From: Primulina eburnea
Lineage: Eukaryota > Streptophyta > Magnoliopsida > Lamiales > Gesneriaceae
Assembly: GCF_022965805.1 (NCBI RefSeq)
Contig: NC_133104.1
Coordinates: 41,212,682 to 41,276,681 of the forward strand
DNA: 64,000 nt
Direction of reading: 5' to 3'
The position numbers and the translations under genes are program-made. Of the stretch, positions 1-11,781 are shown one piece after another. The notes under the pieces were generated by a model. That model saw only the letters and a program-made list of their open reading frames with translations, was not told where the DNA came from and made no database searches. Every line of letters begins with the position of its first letter. Positions within the stretch are counted from its first letter, which is position 1.

Positions 1-1
1 G

Positions 2-346
2 ACTGCACCGTGGATTGTGAATTCTGAGATTTATCCTTTGAGGTAGAGAGGCATAGGGGGAGGAATCATTGCAGGTTCCAACTGGGTTTCGAATCTTATA
101 GCGAGCGAGACATTCTTTACTCTTATGGAAGCAATCGGTTCTTTGGGCACATTTCTTTTGTTTGCTGGATTTTCCATCATCGGACTTGTGATAATATATA
201 TACTTGTTACAGAAACAAAGGGATGGCAGTTTGAGGAGCTGGAAAAGGGCTTCAGACCAAGATTATTTTGCAAGAAAAAAGCATTGATACTATCAACATA
301 CTATATCTACAACAAAGTCTGTTTTCTCTTGGCTGTGCTCGTATGA
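2..346 (+). pseudogene. 3' end of an inositol-transporter-like sugar transporter (MFS), with in-frame stop
   Basis: The gene enters from outside the left edge. Codons from position 2 read APWIVNSEIYPLR, then a TAG at 44-46, then RGIGGGIIAGSNWVSNL and, further on, ETKGWQFEELEKG. This is the C-terminal part of a 12-helix proton-coupled inositol/sugar transporter: the family has PWIVNSEIYPLR[YF]RG before helix 11 and PETKG after helix 12. The stop falls exactly where Tyr or Phe is expected, so one base change explains it. After EKGFRPRLF the tail diverges from the family and ends at 344-346. An ATG at 125 could start only a 73-residue fragment. Most likely a recent pseudogene or null allele. A sequencing error in the stop codon is the alternative; the upstream part is not visible. 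Confidence 0.75.
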
Positions 347-1371
347 ATGGTCTCTGAGTGCTAAAACACCATAACTCAAATTGTTATAATTCACATGACA
401 TCCAAACCACCCTTAGAAGACGATCAATGACAAACTGTTGGAATACTGGTTAGCCACCATCACATTCTGGTAGTCGAATATTGCCTTTCGAGCAAGTATT
501 AGATTATAGTCCTAGATAATCGTCCCGAGTAAATAAAACATGAGTTGTAGCAAGCAATGTCACAACTCTAGTTTTCTTATTGTTGCAACGCACTGGAGTT
601 GGAAATATTCCTGGGTTGATCACTTTATCTCAAATTGCATTTATACCCCTCGTGGAGCTTGGAATATTTTATTCCTACTAGAAAGAGAACACTGGAAAGT
701 GAAAAACAAATTATAAAAACGCCCTCAAAAAATATTTTGTTCTTGTATATAACCAGTTACATCATAATTAGTGTTTTACACCTTGGAAGTTGGAACAGCA
801 TATGGAGGGTTTCTTGAGAATTACAATATTTTCTCTGAAAATATCTTAATCTGATTTAAAACTTTCCCTCGCTAGTTCTTACCATGTAATGAAGAATATT
901 TTGAGAAAATATTTTTCCAAATAATCGATATAATTAAAATTACGATAAAACACATGACATGAACTCACTTCTTAAATAAAATATTAAGGAAAAAAAATCT
1001 AATGACAAATAATTCAAATTTAACATTTTAAAACATTCATATATTCCAGTTTTTCTCACTTCAATATTAATATTATACATAATATATTTAAATTTTAAGA
1101 ATTGATATTTATATTCTATATCTTGTTATTTGCATTTCTCATTAAAATTTGAATTTTATATAATTATAACCATAAATTAAACCACTCAAATGTGATCATT
1201 TGTACACATCATAGCAGTTGAAAGATGAATCAAAATAGGAAAGGAAGCGTCAATAAAAACCGGTATGAAAACCATTAATTCACAAGTATATCTGGAAATA
1301 GATACCAACTGGGATTTTTTTATTATTACAACATTGCCATGAATTGTAAATACAACGAATGGAGCAAAAAA
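347..1371. other. AT-rich spacer between convergent genes
   Basis: No coding potential recognised. It separates the transporter remnant (+) from the MO25-like gene (-). A minus-strand AATAAA (plus-strand TTTATT at 1319-1324) lies about 50 bp past the MO25 stop and may be its poly(A) signal. Confidence 0.5.
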
Positions 1372-4300
1372 TTAATCACGTTCTTTGGGCTCAAGTGCAG
1401 AAATTTCTTTGACAACTTGTGCTTTATCGGCTTCAAATTGTTCATCCTCTGCATCGCAAGGAGCGAAAACCGAGTTAAAACTTTCATTGCATATATAATG
1501 ATCAAGCATTTGCATTTTCATTCATCAGTCGTACCTTTCTCGGTCTTAAAATCAGCAAAAAGGCGTAGAAGCTTGCTTCTGTTCGTCACTAGGATACCGA
1601 CAATATCTGGGGGCTTGTTCTGATTAGCCACGAATAACTGCACATATGTGATGCAAAATGAATGGCTTGTTTGAATTAGCTTAAGGGAGGATACACAAAT
1701 CGTACCTTAAAGACATGAAACGCTTCTATCTGAATGCTCTTACTCGACTCCTGGCAGAAAAAGAATCCTCAGAATCAGAGAACATGATAATCGAATAAAT
1801 ATAAGACAGATTCTCTGCTGAGAAGATCACGAATGTCACAAGGATAAGACATGATTCCAATTCTCTCAGTAACTTTTGAGGGGAATTGTTGCATATTCTA
1901 ATCTAGCATAAAAGAATTCGTCCTGTGTTGGGTTCTTGATGCCATTTTAAATAAACTTTGTCGTTTAGTTTATTAATTCATTTTTCGGTTTTAAAATCTA
2001 CCATCCATTTTTTTTCATTCCTGTTTTTACAAACACAAGGCCAGGTTTAGTTTCCAAAACCATAAGAGGCAATCCTACTCTGAGAAGATTCATGAGGATC
2101 CTTAAGTTGTCCCGCGAGCTAACATATCGGATCATCACAGTTGAATTTGAACGATCCAATAGGATATCACCCAACAGCTGAAAAAAATACATCATACGCA
2201 TCAGAATTCACTAAGCAAGTAATAAAATCAACTACGGAAAAAAGATGCCCAGTAGGTATAGCGGTATAGTATCCAGCAATTATTCAGTTGAATCGCTTTA
2301 CTAATTTTGTTTTCATTTGTTCTTGATTTCTTCAAGGGGTTTATGGAGGAGGGTTTTGTCGTGTGAAATTGTCACATAGAAACCAAATGAATAAATAATA
2401 TACTGAAAAAGCATTACCTTGATAGCCTGCCTTCTGGTGATATAGTTGGTAGATTCAAGAAGCTTTGAGTTATATTCTGCAAAGAACTACAGTAAAAGCA
2501 ACCAGAAGATCAAAAGTGGAGCATATCGAAAGCCCAGGAAAACGTTGTTTGTATCCAATGTCAGTGTAAAAGATCGGATTTAAACACAAATCGAGCAACA
2601 CTCTTTACAAAAGCGGAACCGTTTGAAATTATTACGAGAAAAGTAAGCTCTATAAACTATACCATAGCCTCAAAAATCAAATTACAATGTTTAATGAATG
2701 CAGCATTTTCTCAACTACATACACAAGGGCCTTGGCCTAGCCGCACGCAGCGCCTGCAGGTATCAAGTTCGACTCCCCTTGCTTACTAAAATACCCTCTA
2801 AAACACTTTAAAAAAAATACATACTGCTAGTGGAGATGCATGTAAAACATGGGCGGTCAAATAAAGCCAAGATCACTAACCCATTCATAATTCTTGGAAA
2901 GAAATTCGGACACAGTTGACTTATGCCTAGTTAATAGTTCCTGTAACAAGATATATGAGTTGACACATGTTAGTTATACATCAAATACCAGAATGACAGT
3001 ACATTGTGAGAGAGATTAAAGAAAATATTCGATCTTTCATCCCACATCTCATGTTCGCACTCTATTTTACCGACCAAAAAAGACACGCACACAAAGCCAC
3101 AGGTTCAAGTTGTTACGTTACATAGTGCTTCTGCCATACATCGAGAGAATAAGGAACCGAGCATTAGCAAAATATTTCAGAGCACAGTTACATATCCATT
3201 TCTTCATCTGATCCTAGGATTAAGGTGCATCAGAAAACTAATAATTGCTTTCACAGAGGGAGTGCCCCTTATCAAATGCTGTGCCATTATAAGTCAATTA
3301 GAAAGAAGATTCCACACCCACAAATATAGCACAGGATCTTTGAAAAAGCAGAGAAGTTAATCAGTTGAAAAGTACAACAAAGAATTCTTTGTCTTGGGTC
3401 TTGTGGAGCAAGATTTGCAAAATTTCAAAATGAAGTATGAGACTGAATAAAGACTTGAAATAAACATGGTGCAGACAATGCAATTGCAAACTACTAACCT
3501 AATATCCCCTTGTCTACTTCAGACCATTGGGTAATGTAAAATGCAAAACATCAACCAACAAATGTGAGTACAAAAGAGTTGATGAACTAAATTAACCTTG
3601 AAAGTGGCAGCAGCATCAGAAGCAATGTCAAAATTTGGAAGTTGTATAAAATAAAAAAAATTCTTCATTCGTTCTGATTCCAAAACATACCTGCAAACGA
3701 AAGCTTACCCTTGAACACAAACATCAAATTTCTACAAATGCGAGCATCAACTACCAAATTCCATATTCTACAGGATACATACTAAATGATGCACAATGGC
3801 CTTCAATAATTATTTGTATTCAGAAAAAAGTAAATTAATTTTTTTTTTCAATGACTGCAGTTTCCCAAAAAAGACTGGATGTTTGTAAAGCAGTATATAC
3901 CCATTTAGTTCCAAAAATAAATAATAAGCTAGAGCCGAAGTGCATAGCTTGAGACGTCAGGGGTGCAACAAGGGAAACACGGTAAAGTAAGCTGAACTAA
4001 ATTCCATATCATGTGACATTTCATGGAATAATAATATCAAATAATTTTTTTATCACTATGAAAAAGATAATGTGACTAGCTGGAAAAATACTTGACACAA
4101 AGTAGTATAGAAAAGATATCATGTTTTGTTCGTTAAGATAATATAAAACACAAAAGAGTATCCCATCAAAATCTGATATATGCATCTCAGCATAAACTGC
4201 CATTCCTTGAAATGGTAATAATCTAGATTGACGTGAATGAACCAATATGATAAACAGAGAAGCTACTACACTAATTTTTCCTTTCAAAACCATTTCACAG

Positions 4301-5898
4301 AAGTAGCTTTTTACAAGAGCATGTGAAATGAAGCAATTCACTCACCTTGCAACACTTTGGTGCCGTATGCACTCCCTCAACATTGCACCATAGTGTAATG
4401 CCATATCAGTATTTTCATAACTAACAGGAACAGAAAAGTAAAGTCAATCATTGTGATGGTATAAATTTTCAAAAGAAGAAGAAGAATAACGAAACCCCAC
4501 TCTTTCACCACATGCTCTCTAAGAAATCGAGTAAGATACAGAGCAAGAATAATGCAAGTGGAACCTTTCTCGGATATGAAATATAAAAAATGTGCAAGGG
4601 AAAAAATCATACTATCTAATTTAATTTGAGATTCCTATTTACAAGTTCCAACTTCCAACTCAGAGAAATTACATTTATCAAACTAGGTCTAGTGAAGTTT
4701 TCCAAGGCTAGCTTACCCTGAAATCAACACATCCATCAAATCTACGTTCTTTTCCAAGTAATCACAAGCAATCAACCTCGACTGAACCTGCTGCCTCTGC
4801 AGATTCGCAACAACCTGTGTTGCATCTTTGCGGGTCTGCAAAAGTTAATCTTATTGAGAACACAGATCTCTATAGTCAACTGGCCAAGTAAACAGATGGG
4901 ATAACAGTTATGCCACAGTGCAGAGCCAAAAATAATGATCAGTATTTTTGTACTTATCCGAATCAAGTTCACCAATCAGATTTTTAAATAAAAAAAAGGT
5001 TCGCCAATCTGATGAATAGAACTAATGAAGATGGACAAAAAATAAACTGTTTATTCATTGCATTCAAACTAAACCATTTAGAAATTACCTCCAAGTTCAG
5101 CTGGGGAAGACATGTGATTAGTAGGCGTAGAGTGTTCTCCCTGAAAAACTCCTGTGTCAACTGCGTACAAGCTTCGGCTACAGGCTCAGTTTCACTATCA
5201 CCATAAAGAATCACCTTCAAATCTCGCATAAGTTTACTCAATTCCATCATCTGGACAAAGTGAAACGAGAAAAAGGAAAGAGAAACCTTGTCAATAAAAA
5301 GAAGACTACAGTCGCAGAAGGCTATAGGAGCAACAAGGGCAAATTAGAATAAATTTGGTCCAGAACACTACTATGTTTTGGCCATCAGGGGCCAAAGTTC
5401 AATCTTTATAAAACCAATAAAATAAATTCCGAACGATTTCAATTTGAGCGTTACTGCTGGCACCCCAGGTGTACCTCGTCATCCTGGGAAAGCAACCCAA
5501 AGATGGAGAATAAAGCGATGACGAATCACCGAAGTAACAGTATCCATTAAAATTTAATCAAGATGCTTTTACAACACCACCAAAAAATAAATAAACGAAT
5601 GAAAGCAGACAAGCTAAAAACCAAAAACCAAATTAACGAAAACATAGATATATTTATACACCTTTTCGTCGCGTTTGCTCTCCTTAGTGTCAACACTATC
5701 ACGATCGACAAAGACGAGCAGATCGCGTGTCTGGCGCACGAGGTCGGCTGGGGTCTTGGACTTGGACTTAGGGACGACAGCCTTCAACTTGGCATTATCT
5801 GCGCCACCCCCATCGTTAATGTCCGATAGCGAAGGCCTCCGGACGACCGCCGGAGGAGCCGAGGGCCGCCGCGCCGCCGGCCGGCCTCCGCTTGACAA
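1372..5898 (-). CDS. MO25-like scaffold protein (Mo25/CAB39 family), 11 coding exons, start codon uncertain
   Basis: Armadillo-like scaffold of the Mo25 family, which binds and activates STE20-type kinases through STRAD or plant equivalents and acts in cell division and polarity. Coding exons, minus strand: 5898-5662, 5250-5089, 4835-4717, 4420-4346, 3690-3597, 2940-2881, 2486-2418, 2177-2079, 1750-1706, 1637-1535, 1448-1372. All have GT/AG borders and phase closes to 380 codons with the stop. Family signatures include [13 protein letters not shown] in exon 1, [15 protein letters not shown] in exon 2, [16 protein letters not shown] in exon 3, [15 protein letters not shown] in exon 4, [15 protein letters not shown] in exon 5 and [12 protein letters not shown] in exon 8. 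The oddity is exon 1: it is open from a TAA 33 bp upstream, but has no in-frame ATG. 5898 is a TTG, and the usual family start (MKGLF-type) aligns with another TTG at 5785-5787. About 40 extra N-terminal residues with two RRPS motifs precede the conserved part. An upstream exon, non-AUG initiation or a mutated start are all possible. Confidence 0.88.
2735..2785 (+). repeat. tRNA-like fragment in an MO25 intron, possible SINE relic
   Basis: CCTTGGCCTAGCCG followed about 30 bp later by AAGTTCGACTCCCC, which resembles a polymerase III B box (GTTCGANTCC). It sits in the intron between exons 6 and 7 of the MO25-like gene. The clover-leaf is not complete, so it is not a tRNA gene. A decayed tRNA-derived SINE head is the simplest reading. 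Confidence 0.25.
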
Positions 5899-6565
5899 AC
5901 ACCCTCCTATTTTTTCTGAATTTTATATCCCCCAACGTTACTTTAGACAATCGAGAGCTGCGAAAAAGGGTCAACTTTCCGATCTCTGAGAAGGGTTTTC
6001 AATTCAGCACGGATATTCTGGGAATATCTACCCAAATTCTCGGGGTTATCGAAGATCAACGAGGAATCGTGGGTGTTTGAATTTGGTGCTTATACATGTG
6101 GGATAATCTATCTCTTGAATGCTACTTGTCGATGATATCACGTTCATCTACAAAAATTTATGCTCCGATGAGAGTGTATATTTCCATAAAACAAATACGG
6201 CCACAAGTGGTGATCAATAATAAATTTCCGTTGGGAACAAATTAAATTTATTTGGAGAACACAACACAGCTCTAGAACACGTATCTCAGGCTTCTATTTC
6301 TTTTAAACGTATATAATATTTATTGTTTTTTATATCGCTATCAAGCAAATACATTTTATATTCGGGCAATTTGACAACGTCCCTATCGGATTTGGATTTG
6401 AGCACTATCGGATGTTGTGTATTTTTTATATGAGATGATCAGTTGATATTTGATAGACATCAAATTGTGTAAGATAAATTTGAAAAATTTTCAGACGAAA
6501 CTAGATGATCAAGTGTTGTTTTTCAGCTACAAGCACAACATTAGGTGCAGTGTTACAGCTATAAT
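5899..6565. other. Upstream region of the MO25-like gene, then AT-rich spacer
   Basis: Contains the promoter and 5' UTR of the MO25-like gene reading left. The minus-strand ATG near 6093 opens only a short frame that ends before exon 1. Nothing else recognised. Confidence 0.4.
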
Positions 6566-7527
6566 AGAAGATCCAAATCCATCAGTATCAAAAAGTTAAC
6601 TTTCTCTTGATTCTCTATTCCTCCAAATATTTGGCTTATATCCCTAATCATTTGAATTTTCCAAAAATATCATCAATCTTCATAATTATGGTATGTAACA
6701 TTGTTATACTTATCGAATCTGTTCTTAAAAATATATAGTCCAAAGACTTGCAGCTACACAAATTTTTCAAACAATCGGAACATATGATTTCTGACGTAGA
6801 TTGTTTCAACACCATCTAACACTACCTTGTTTCGTTTTCTACCTCAGATGTATAGTAAAGTGATTCAATTTAAAATAATGGGGCCGTTTGGTATAAGAAG
6901 CTACAATTAAAAAAGTGCTTTTTTAATTTTTAACTTGTTTGGGTGGGCTTCTAGTGCTTAAAAAAACACTTATTTAAGTTGAAATTAGAGCTTTTTTAAA
7001 AGCCCTATTTTAGAGCTTTTTCCACTAGCTTTTTCAATAACCTAAAAAAAAGCACTTAATGATATGTATCTTAACACATTTATTAATTTAAAAAGTGCTT
7101 TTTATCTATTCATCCAAACACAATATTAACACAACTTTTACTTAAAAAAACACTTTTAAAAGCCAACTTAAAAAAGCACTTTTTTAATCAAAAATCTTTT
7201 GATACCAAACGGGCTCAATATATGAGAAATACATTAAGTCATGATCTTTTTATTCAAACATATAATTTGTTAATATATACTAACCTCATGTAGATGATGT
7301 CTTCATCTTCTTTATGCCTTGATATTTATAGAAGTCACGGTAGCTTTGAAATATAGACTTCAAATATTGTGAATCATTCTGCCAGTTGTGGCCGACATCA
7401 TCTTATGAGCGGTGGTCTTTTCAACCACTAGTTAGAGGCTTATCTTTACGGGTGTGGTCAATCTTCCACTAGTTAGTAGAATCGTCTTTTAGTGGTGGTT
7501 CATCTTCTACTAATAGAGTGCTTGAAT
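6566..7527. repeat. Duplicated block, copy 1 (carries a MITE)
   Basis: Matches 7560-8175 along its length. Shared stretches include TCAAAAAGTTAACTTTCT, GTATAGTAAAGTGATTCAAT and GAGCGGTGGTCTTTTCAACC, and both copies end in CTAATAGAGTGCTTGAA. Copies differ by scattered substitutions and by the 337-bp MITE present only here. No coding frame. Given the pararetrovirus-like relic to the right, it may be non-coding viral-type sequence, but that is inference. Confidence 0.75.
6880..7216. mobile_element. Foldback MITE with GGGGCCGTTTGGTAT ends
   Basis: Terminal inverted repeats are GGGGCCGTTTGGTAT on the left and ATACCAAACGGGCTC on the right, 2 mismatches in 15. The body is a near-palindrome of AAAAAGTGCTTTTTT-type tracts and has no ORF. 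Flanking AAT (6877-6879 and 7217-7219) is a 3-bp target duplication. The related block at 7560-8175 has the uninterrupted site TTAAAATAATATATGAG near 7849-7865. A 3-bp duplication and GGG-type ends suggest the PIF/Harbinger (Tourist) class. Confidence 0.85.
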
Positions 7528-7559
7528 CACATTAGATACTGTGTTTCAGTCACAGTAGA

Positions 7560-8175
7560 GGATCCAAATCAATCACTATCAAAAAGTTAACTTTCTTCTC
7601 ACTTTTTGTTCCTCAAAATATTTGTTTTATTTCCCTAATCATTTAAATTTTCCAAAAATATCATCAATCTTCATAATTATAACATTGTTATATTTATCGA
7701 GTATGTTCTTAAAAACATATAACCCAAAGACTTAAAGCTACACAACGTTTTCAGACAGTCGCAACATAAGGTTCATGACGTAGATCGTTTCAACACCATC
7801 TAACAACCATGTTTCGTTTTCTATATCAGATGTATAGTAAAGTGATTCAATTTAAAATAATATATGAGGAAGACAATAAGTCATGATCTTTTTATTCAAA
7901 CGTATAATTTATTAATACATAATAACCTCATGTAGACGATGTCTTCATCTTCCCTATATCTTGATAATTTATAGAAATCACGATAGATTTGAAATTTCTA
8001 GACTTCCAATATTGTGAATCATTCTGCCAGTTGTGGCTGACATCATCTTATGAGCGGTGGTCTTTTCAACCACTAGTTAGAGGCTTATCTTTACGGGTGT
8101 GGTCAATCTTTCACTTAGTTAGTAGAATCGTCTTTTAGTGGTGGTCCATTTTCCACTAATAGAGTGCTTGAAACA
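7560..8175. repeat. Duplicated block, copy 2 (empty site for the MITE)
   Basis: Second member of the tandem-like duplication, lacking the 337-bp insertion. It keeps the same order of motifs as copy 1. Divergence appears moderate, so the duplication is not recent. Confidence 0.75.
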
Positions 8176-8439
8176 CATGCATGATTTATCTTTTCATGTG
8201 TTTCATGTCGAGACATTTCGTCTTCAGTCAGATTCCAATTATGTTCCATTAAATTCTTACCGACTTAAGACTTCTTCTTCTTTATATATATTTCGTATGA
8301 GCTAATATCTTCAAACTAGTATACTTGAATATGATATTGATAATAAACTGTTTCTTCAATATTCAAGGCTGAATCGAAACATTTTATTCCTCATATATCG
8401 TTTTCTGGACAATTAGTTGAAATATGACATCTTGCTTCA

Positions 8440-10139
8440 CATGTATATCAATTACAATCTTTAAAACTTTCATTAGCTCGGGTGTGAGTTCTTCTAAAAA
8501 ATTTCTTTGCAGGTGTTCTTCCCATTATTCGAGATGTGTTCAATGCTTTGGATGACATCCTAATCCCTGATGGTCCACTTCTCTGCCTCGATTTGTAAGA
8601 TCTGAATTTTATCTAGACCATATTGTTTGTAGTTTCCAAAAACTAATTCATCTTCTTTCACTCCTGGCATAAGAGTGAGATATGAAACTCTTTCTTTTAT
8701 GTCTTTATGACTTACTTTTAATAATTGGTGGAATATCATTTTATTTACAGCATAAAGAAGTATGTTTATTAATACCCCTTAATAGTTTGAAATTATTTGT
8801 AATGATTTCATATTACACTGTTATGCTAATTTTTCATTGAGAAAAGAGGCTCTTCGTGCCAAAGTATCTGGGATGCCAGAGACATATTCTCTAATTAATA
8901 TTTCTCTCCAGAGACTTAACATTTTGGCGAATAAAAATTGTATTGCTATATTTTCTTCGATCCCTAAATTCCACTATATTTAGTGAATAATATAATATAT
9001 TCATCCATTAAAGAGATATCATGTAATTCTAGACTATACAAATCTTGAGTATAATTTTTTCTCATATGTGTCTTGACTGTTAAAATAATCTTTCCCTATA
9101 AATTGTGCTTTAAATAGAGTAGTCATTCTTCCGTCTATTTCATCAAGAGATTCTTTGATTAGGATTGACTCTTTGGTTTCTACCGAAGTCATGCCCCATG
9201 CAATTTTAACTGATCTCATAAGACTAATTTCAAAAAATTTAGTGAATCATTCTCTGTTGAGATCAAGTGTTCCCCCTGCGATTCTCATGGCCGGTGTACA
9301 ATCATATGTGAGATCTTCTCTGTTTTTGAAGCCTAATACATTAAGGTTAAGAATAACCCCATAAGGATGTATAAATATATTATAAAACAGATTTCTCATA
9401 AAGTGTTTGATGCAATGAAATTTGACTTCTTCTTGATCTGGTTCCAGCTAAGTGTGCTTCTTCACCAACACGATAATTTGTTTGGACTCCTCTCATATTT
9501 GTGTTATGAGATTTTTTACCCTTCTTTGATGGTTCATGAGAAGGTGACCATGTTATTGCGAGTGGTTAACTCTCAGTTGCATTCACTTTCACATCTACGA
9601 CCATGAAATTTGCAAAATATTCTACAACGTCTTGGAGATAAATGGAACCGGTCATTTCTAAAGTTGTAATCGGATTAATTTCTTCTCTGAGACATTTTTT
9701 ATTAGATTGATCATTTTTCTTCGTCGGTTAAAAGTTTAGACATCACCTTTCCCACCCCATTTTTAGTGTCTATCAAAGTCCTTTTACTAGAATTTGTTTG
9801 TTGTTATATAGTTTGCATTCTTGTTTGAATATTCGTTATTGTTTCAAGAATTTTTTCTTGTCTTTCAAGGATTTTTCTAAATTTTGTGGTACATAAGACA
9901 ACATACTGTCATAATTATTAACGTATTTTGAATTTCCCTAAGATCTCGAGAGACTTTAGAAGAATCCAGTACTATTTTCAGGAACTTATTAGACTGAATC
10001 GTAAATTTACATTTGGATTATGATAAGTTCCACCATGCTCTTGATATTTAACATTTGTTAGATTTTCTTGTTTCAAATATTCCAAAGTATTTGAATAATT
10101 CATGTAAATAATTAATCTCGAACATGTGTTTGGATCCAT
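8440..10139 (-). pseudogene. Decayed pararetrovirus-like polyprotein (probable endogenous caulimovirid), multiple stops and frameshifts
   Basis: Minus-strand reading from an ATG at 10139 gives blocks of protein-like sequence in shifting frames. In order: an N-terminal block (HGGTYHNPNVNLRF), a heptad-like coiled coil (ERQEKILETITNIQTRM), a block with INPITTLEMTGSIYLQDVV, a basic stretch (AHLAGTRSRRSQ), a block with YDCTPAMRIAGGTLDLNRE and KESLDEIDGRMT, a block with REYVSGIPDTLARRA, and near 8440-8480 a degraded Cys/His knuckle (second Cys to CHISTNC, CX2CX4HX4C spacing). At least four in-frame stops and several frame changes are visible. A knuckle at the end of such a region is typical of capsid/gag proteins. 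Order and style suggest Caulimoviridae integrated into a plant genome, but no protease or reverse transcriptase is visible. An LTR-retrotransposon gag is the alternative. It cannot encode a working protein. Confidence 0.45.
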
Positions 10140-10818
10140 ATTATTTGAGAAAATTCACCTTCTCAAACATTTAATTACACAGTAATAATAATTATGTATA
10201 TTTAAAATAATTTTCATGAGGTCTGATATCATTTTTGAATTAGTAAATCAATCAATTAAAATCAATAAATATAAGAGTATTTTTGTCATTTTTAGCGTTT
10301 TAGGGAGTTTGAATAAAGTTTTTTAAATATAGAAAATAATGATAAATTTATATTTAAGTTTGAAGATTTATCTTCAGACTTCAATTTACCCTTTATATTC
10401 ATATCATAAATATTATAATAATTGAGACCATTGGTTGATTTTTCACAACAATTTTTTCTCTATTTTTGCGTCGATATTATATTTAATATGTAAACATTTT
10501 TTCCGCTCAATTTGGAAAATCACTAGGAGAAAGACTATTGTGTTTAAAGTATCTTCGAAGACCTACTTCAATTAAAAAAAACAAATAAAATTAAATTTAT
10601 ATAAAGTATTCTAAAATTTTGAAATGATTAGTGTTATTTGAAAATTAAGTGTGTGCATTTATTATATTTTATATATATATTTGAAGATAATATGTATTCT
10701 TATATTTATGCATCATAAAAGAATCGCTCATTGAATTCATCATTGTACTATTTTTAAAAACACATTTTATTAAAATCCACTTGCAGAACTTATGAACTAT
10801 TTTGTTTTTAGAGTGAGT
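10140..10818. other. AT-rich spacer
   Basis: No gene, repeat or motif recognised beyond general AT richness. Confidence 0.5.
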
Positions 10819-10988
10819 CTTGTGTGAAACCGTCTTACAGATCATAATCTGTAAGACGGATAAATCCTACTCATATTAATAATAAAAAGTAATACTCTTA
10901 GCATAAAAGTAATATTTTTTCATGAGTGACCTAAATAAGAGATACGTCTCACAAATAAGACACGTGAGACCGTCTCACACAAATTTTT
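10819..10988. repeat. GTGAGACGGTCTCAC foldback repeat, copy A
   Basis: Begins CTTGTGTGAAACCGTCTTAC and ends GTGAGACCGTCTCACAC. The core holds AATAAAAAGTAATACTCTTA and a GAGACGTATCTCTTATTT-type inner arm read on the minus strand. Same architecture as copies B, E, F, G and H. Confidence 0.85.
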
Positions 10989-11695
10989 GTCTTGTTCTTA
11001 ATAGTTTGGAAGGATAAATTGGCGAGAATCTATTAAAAAAACTCACATGATATAATTTCATGAATAAATTTATAAGATGTGTTTTCAACACGACTCGATT
11101 CATTAAAATTATATCATATTTTATTTTAAAAATATTATTTTTTATTTTAAATATGAGTCAAGTTGACTCGTTTGAAAAAAAGTTGATTATATTCTCACTA
11201 CGATAATCTACTTTGGCCCACTTGAAAAATGGGTCGAACTTCAACTCATGACCTTATATATATGGTAGGCTAAAATGTAGTCGAAGGAGTCATATGTACG
11301 TGCAATCCACGATCAATTCTCCCCGTGATTTTGGGATCAGGATAGTCTAGAATTATCAAACTTAAATTAATTTTAGTACGTCTATATTTTTTGAAAATTT
11401 AATTCAATAAATTTGCATTTCTTAAATTATTTATATGCATATATTTAAATCAAACAAATTTCCATGATCGAGTCATGTTTTAAATCCTTGCGAGGATTAA
11501 GAAACTGAAAAAATTAATTAAAACTTAATTTTGTATATCAATACAAAATATTTTATTTTCAAATAAAAATAATACAAAAAATATTTTGTAAGCAATTAAC
11601 AAACTGAATATGGCCATGCATGTCAATGGGTACTGCAAAACAATCTGAAGAGATTGCCGCCGATACTTCAAATGATTCATCCAAGCTATCCTTGA
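10989..11695. other. AT-rich spacer
   Basis: No coding region or known motif recognised. Confidence 0.5.
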
Positions 11696-11781
11696 GATAA
11701 TATTCCATTTTTCTCGCCAGAGATTGTAATACCCTAAAGATAATATTCCATTTTTTTGGCCAGAGATTGTAATACCCTGAA
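11696..11781. repeat. 43-bp tandem duplication
   Basis: Two adjacent copies (11696-11738 and 11739-11781) of a unit starting GATAATATTCCATTTTT and ending GTAATACCCTRAAG. They abut the left end of the GGC-core element. Confidence 0.8.

Noticed and set aside
2735..2785. Possible tRNA gene in an MO25 intron
   Set aside because: Only a B-box-like segment fits; no acceptor stem or anticodon arm can be drawn.
5563..5989. Plus-strand frames over MO25 exon 1
   Set aside because: Antisense to the conserved [13 protein letters not shown] exon.
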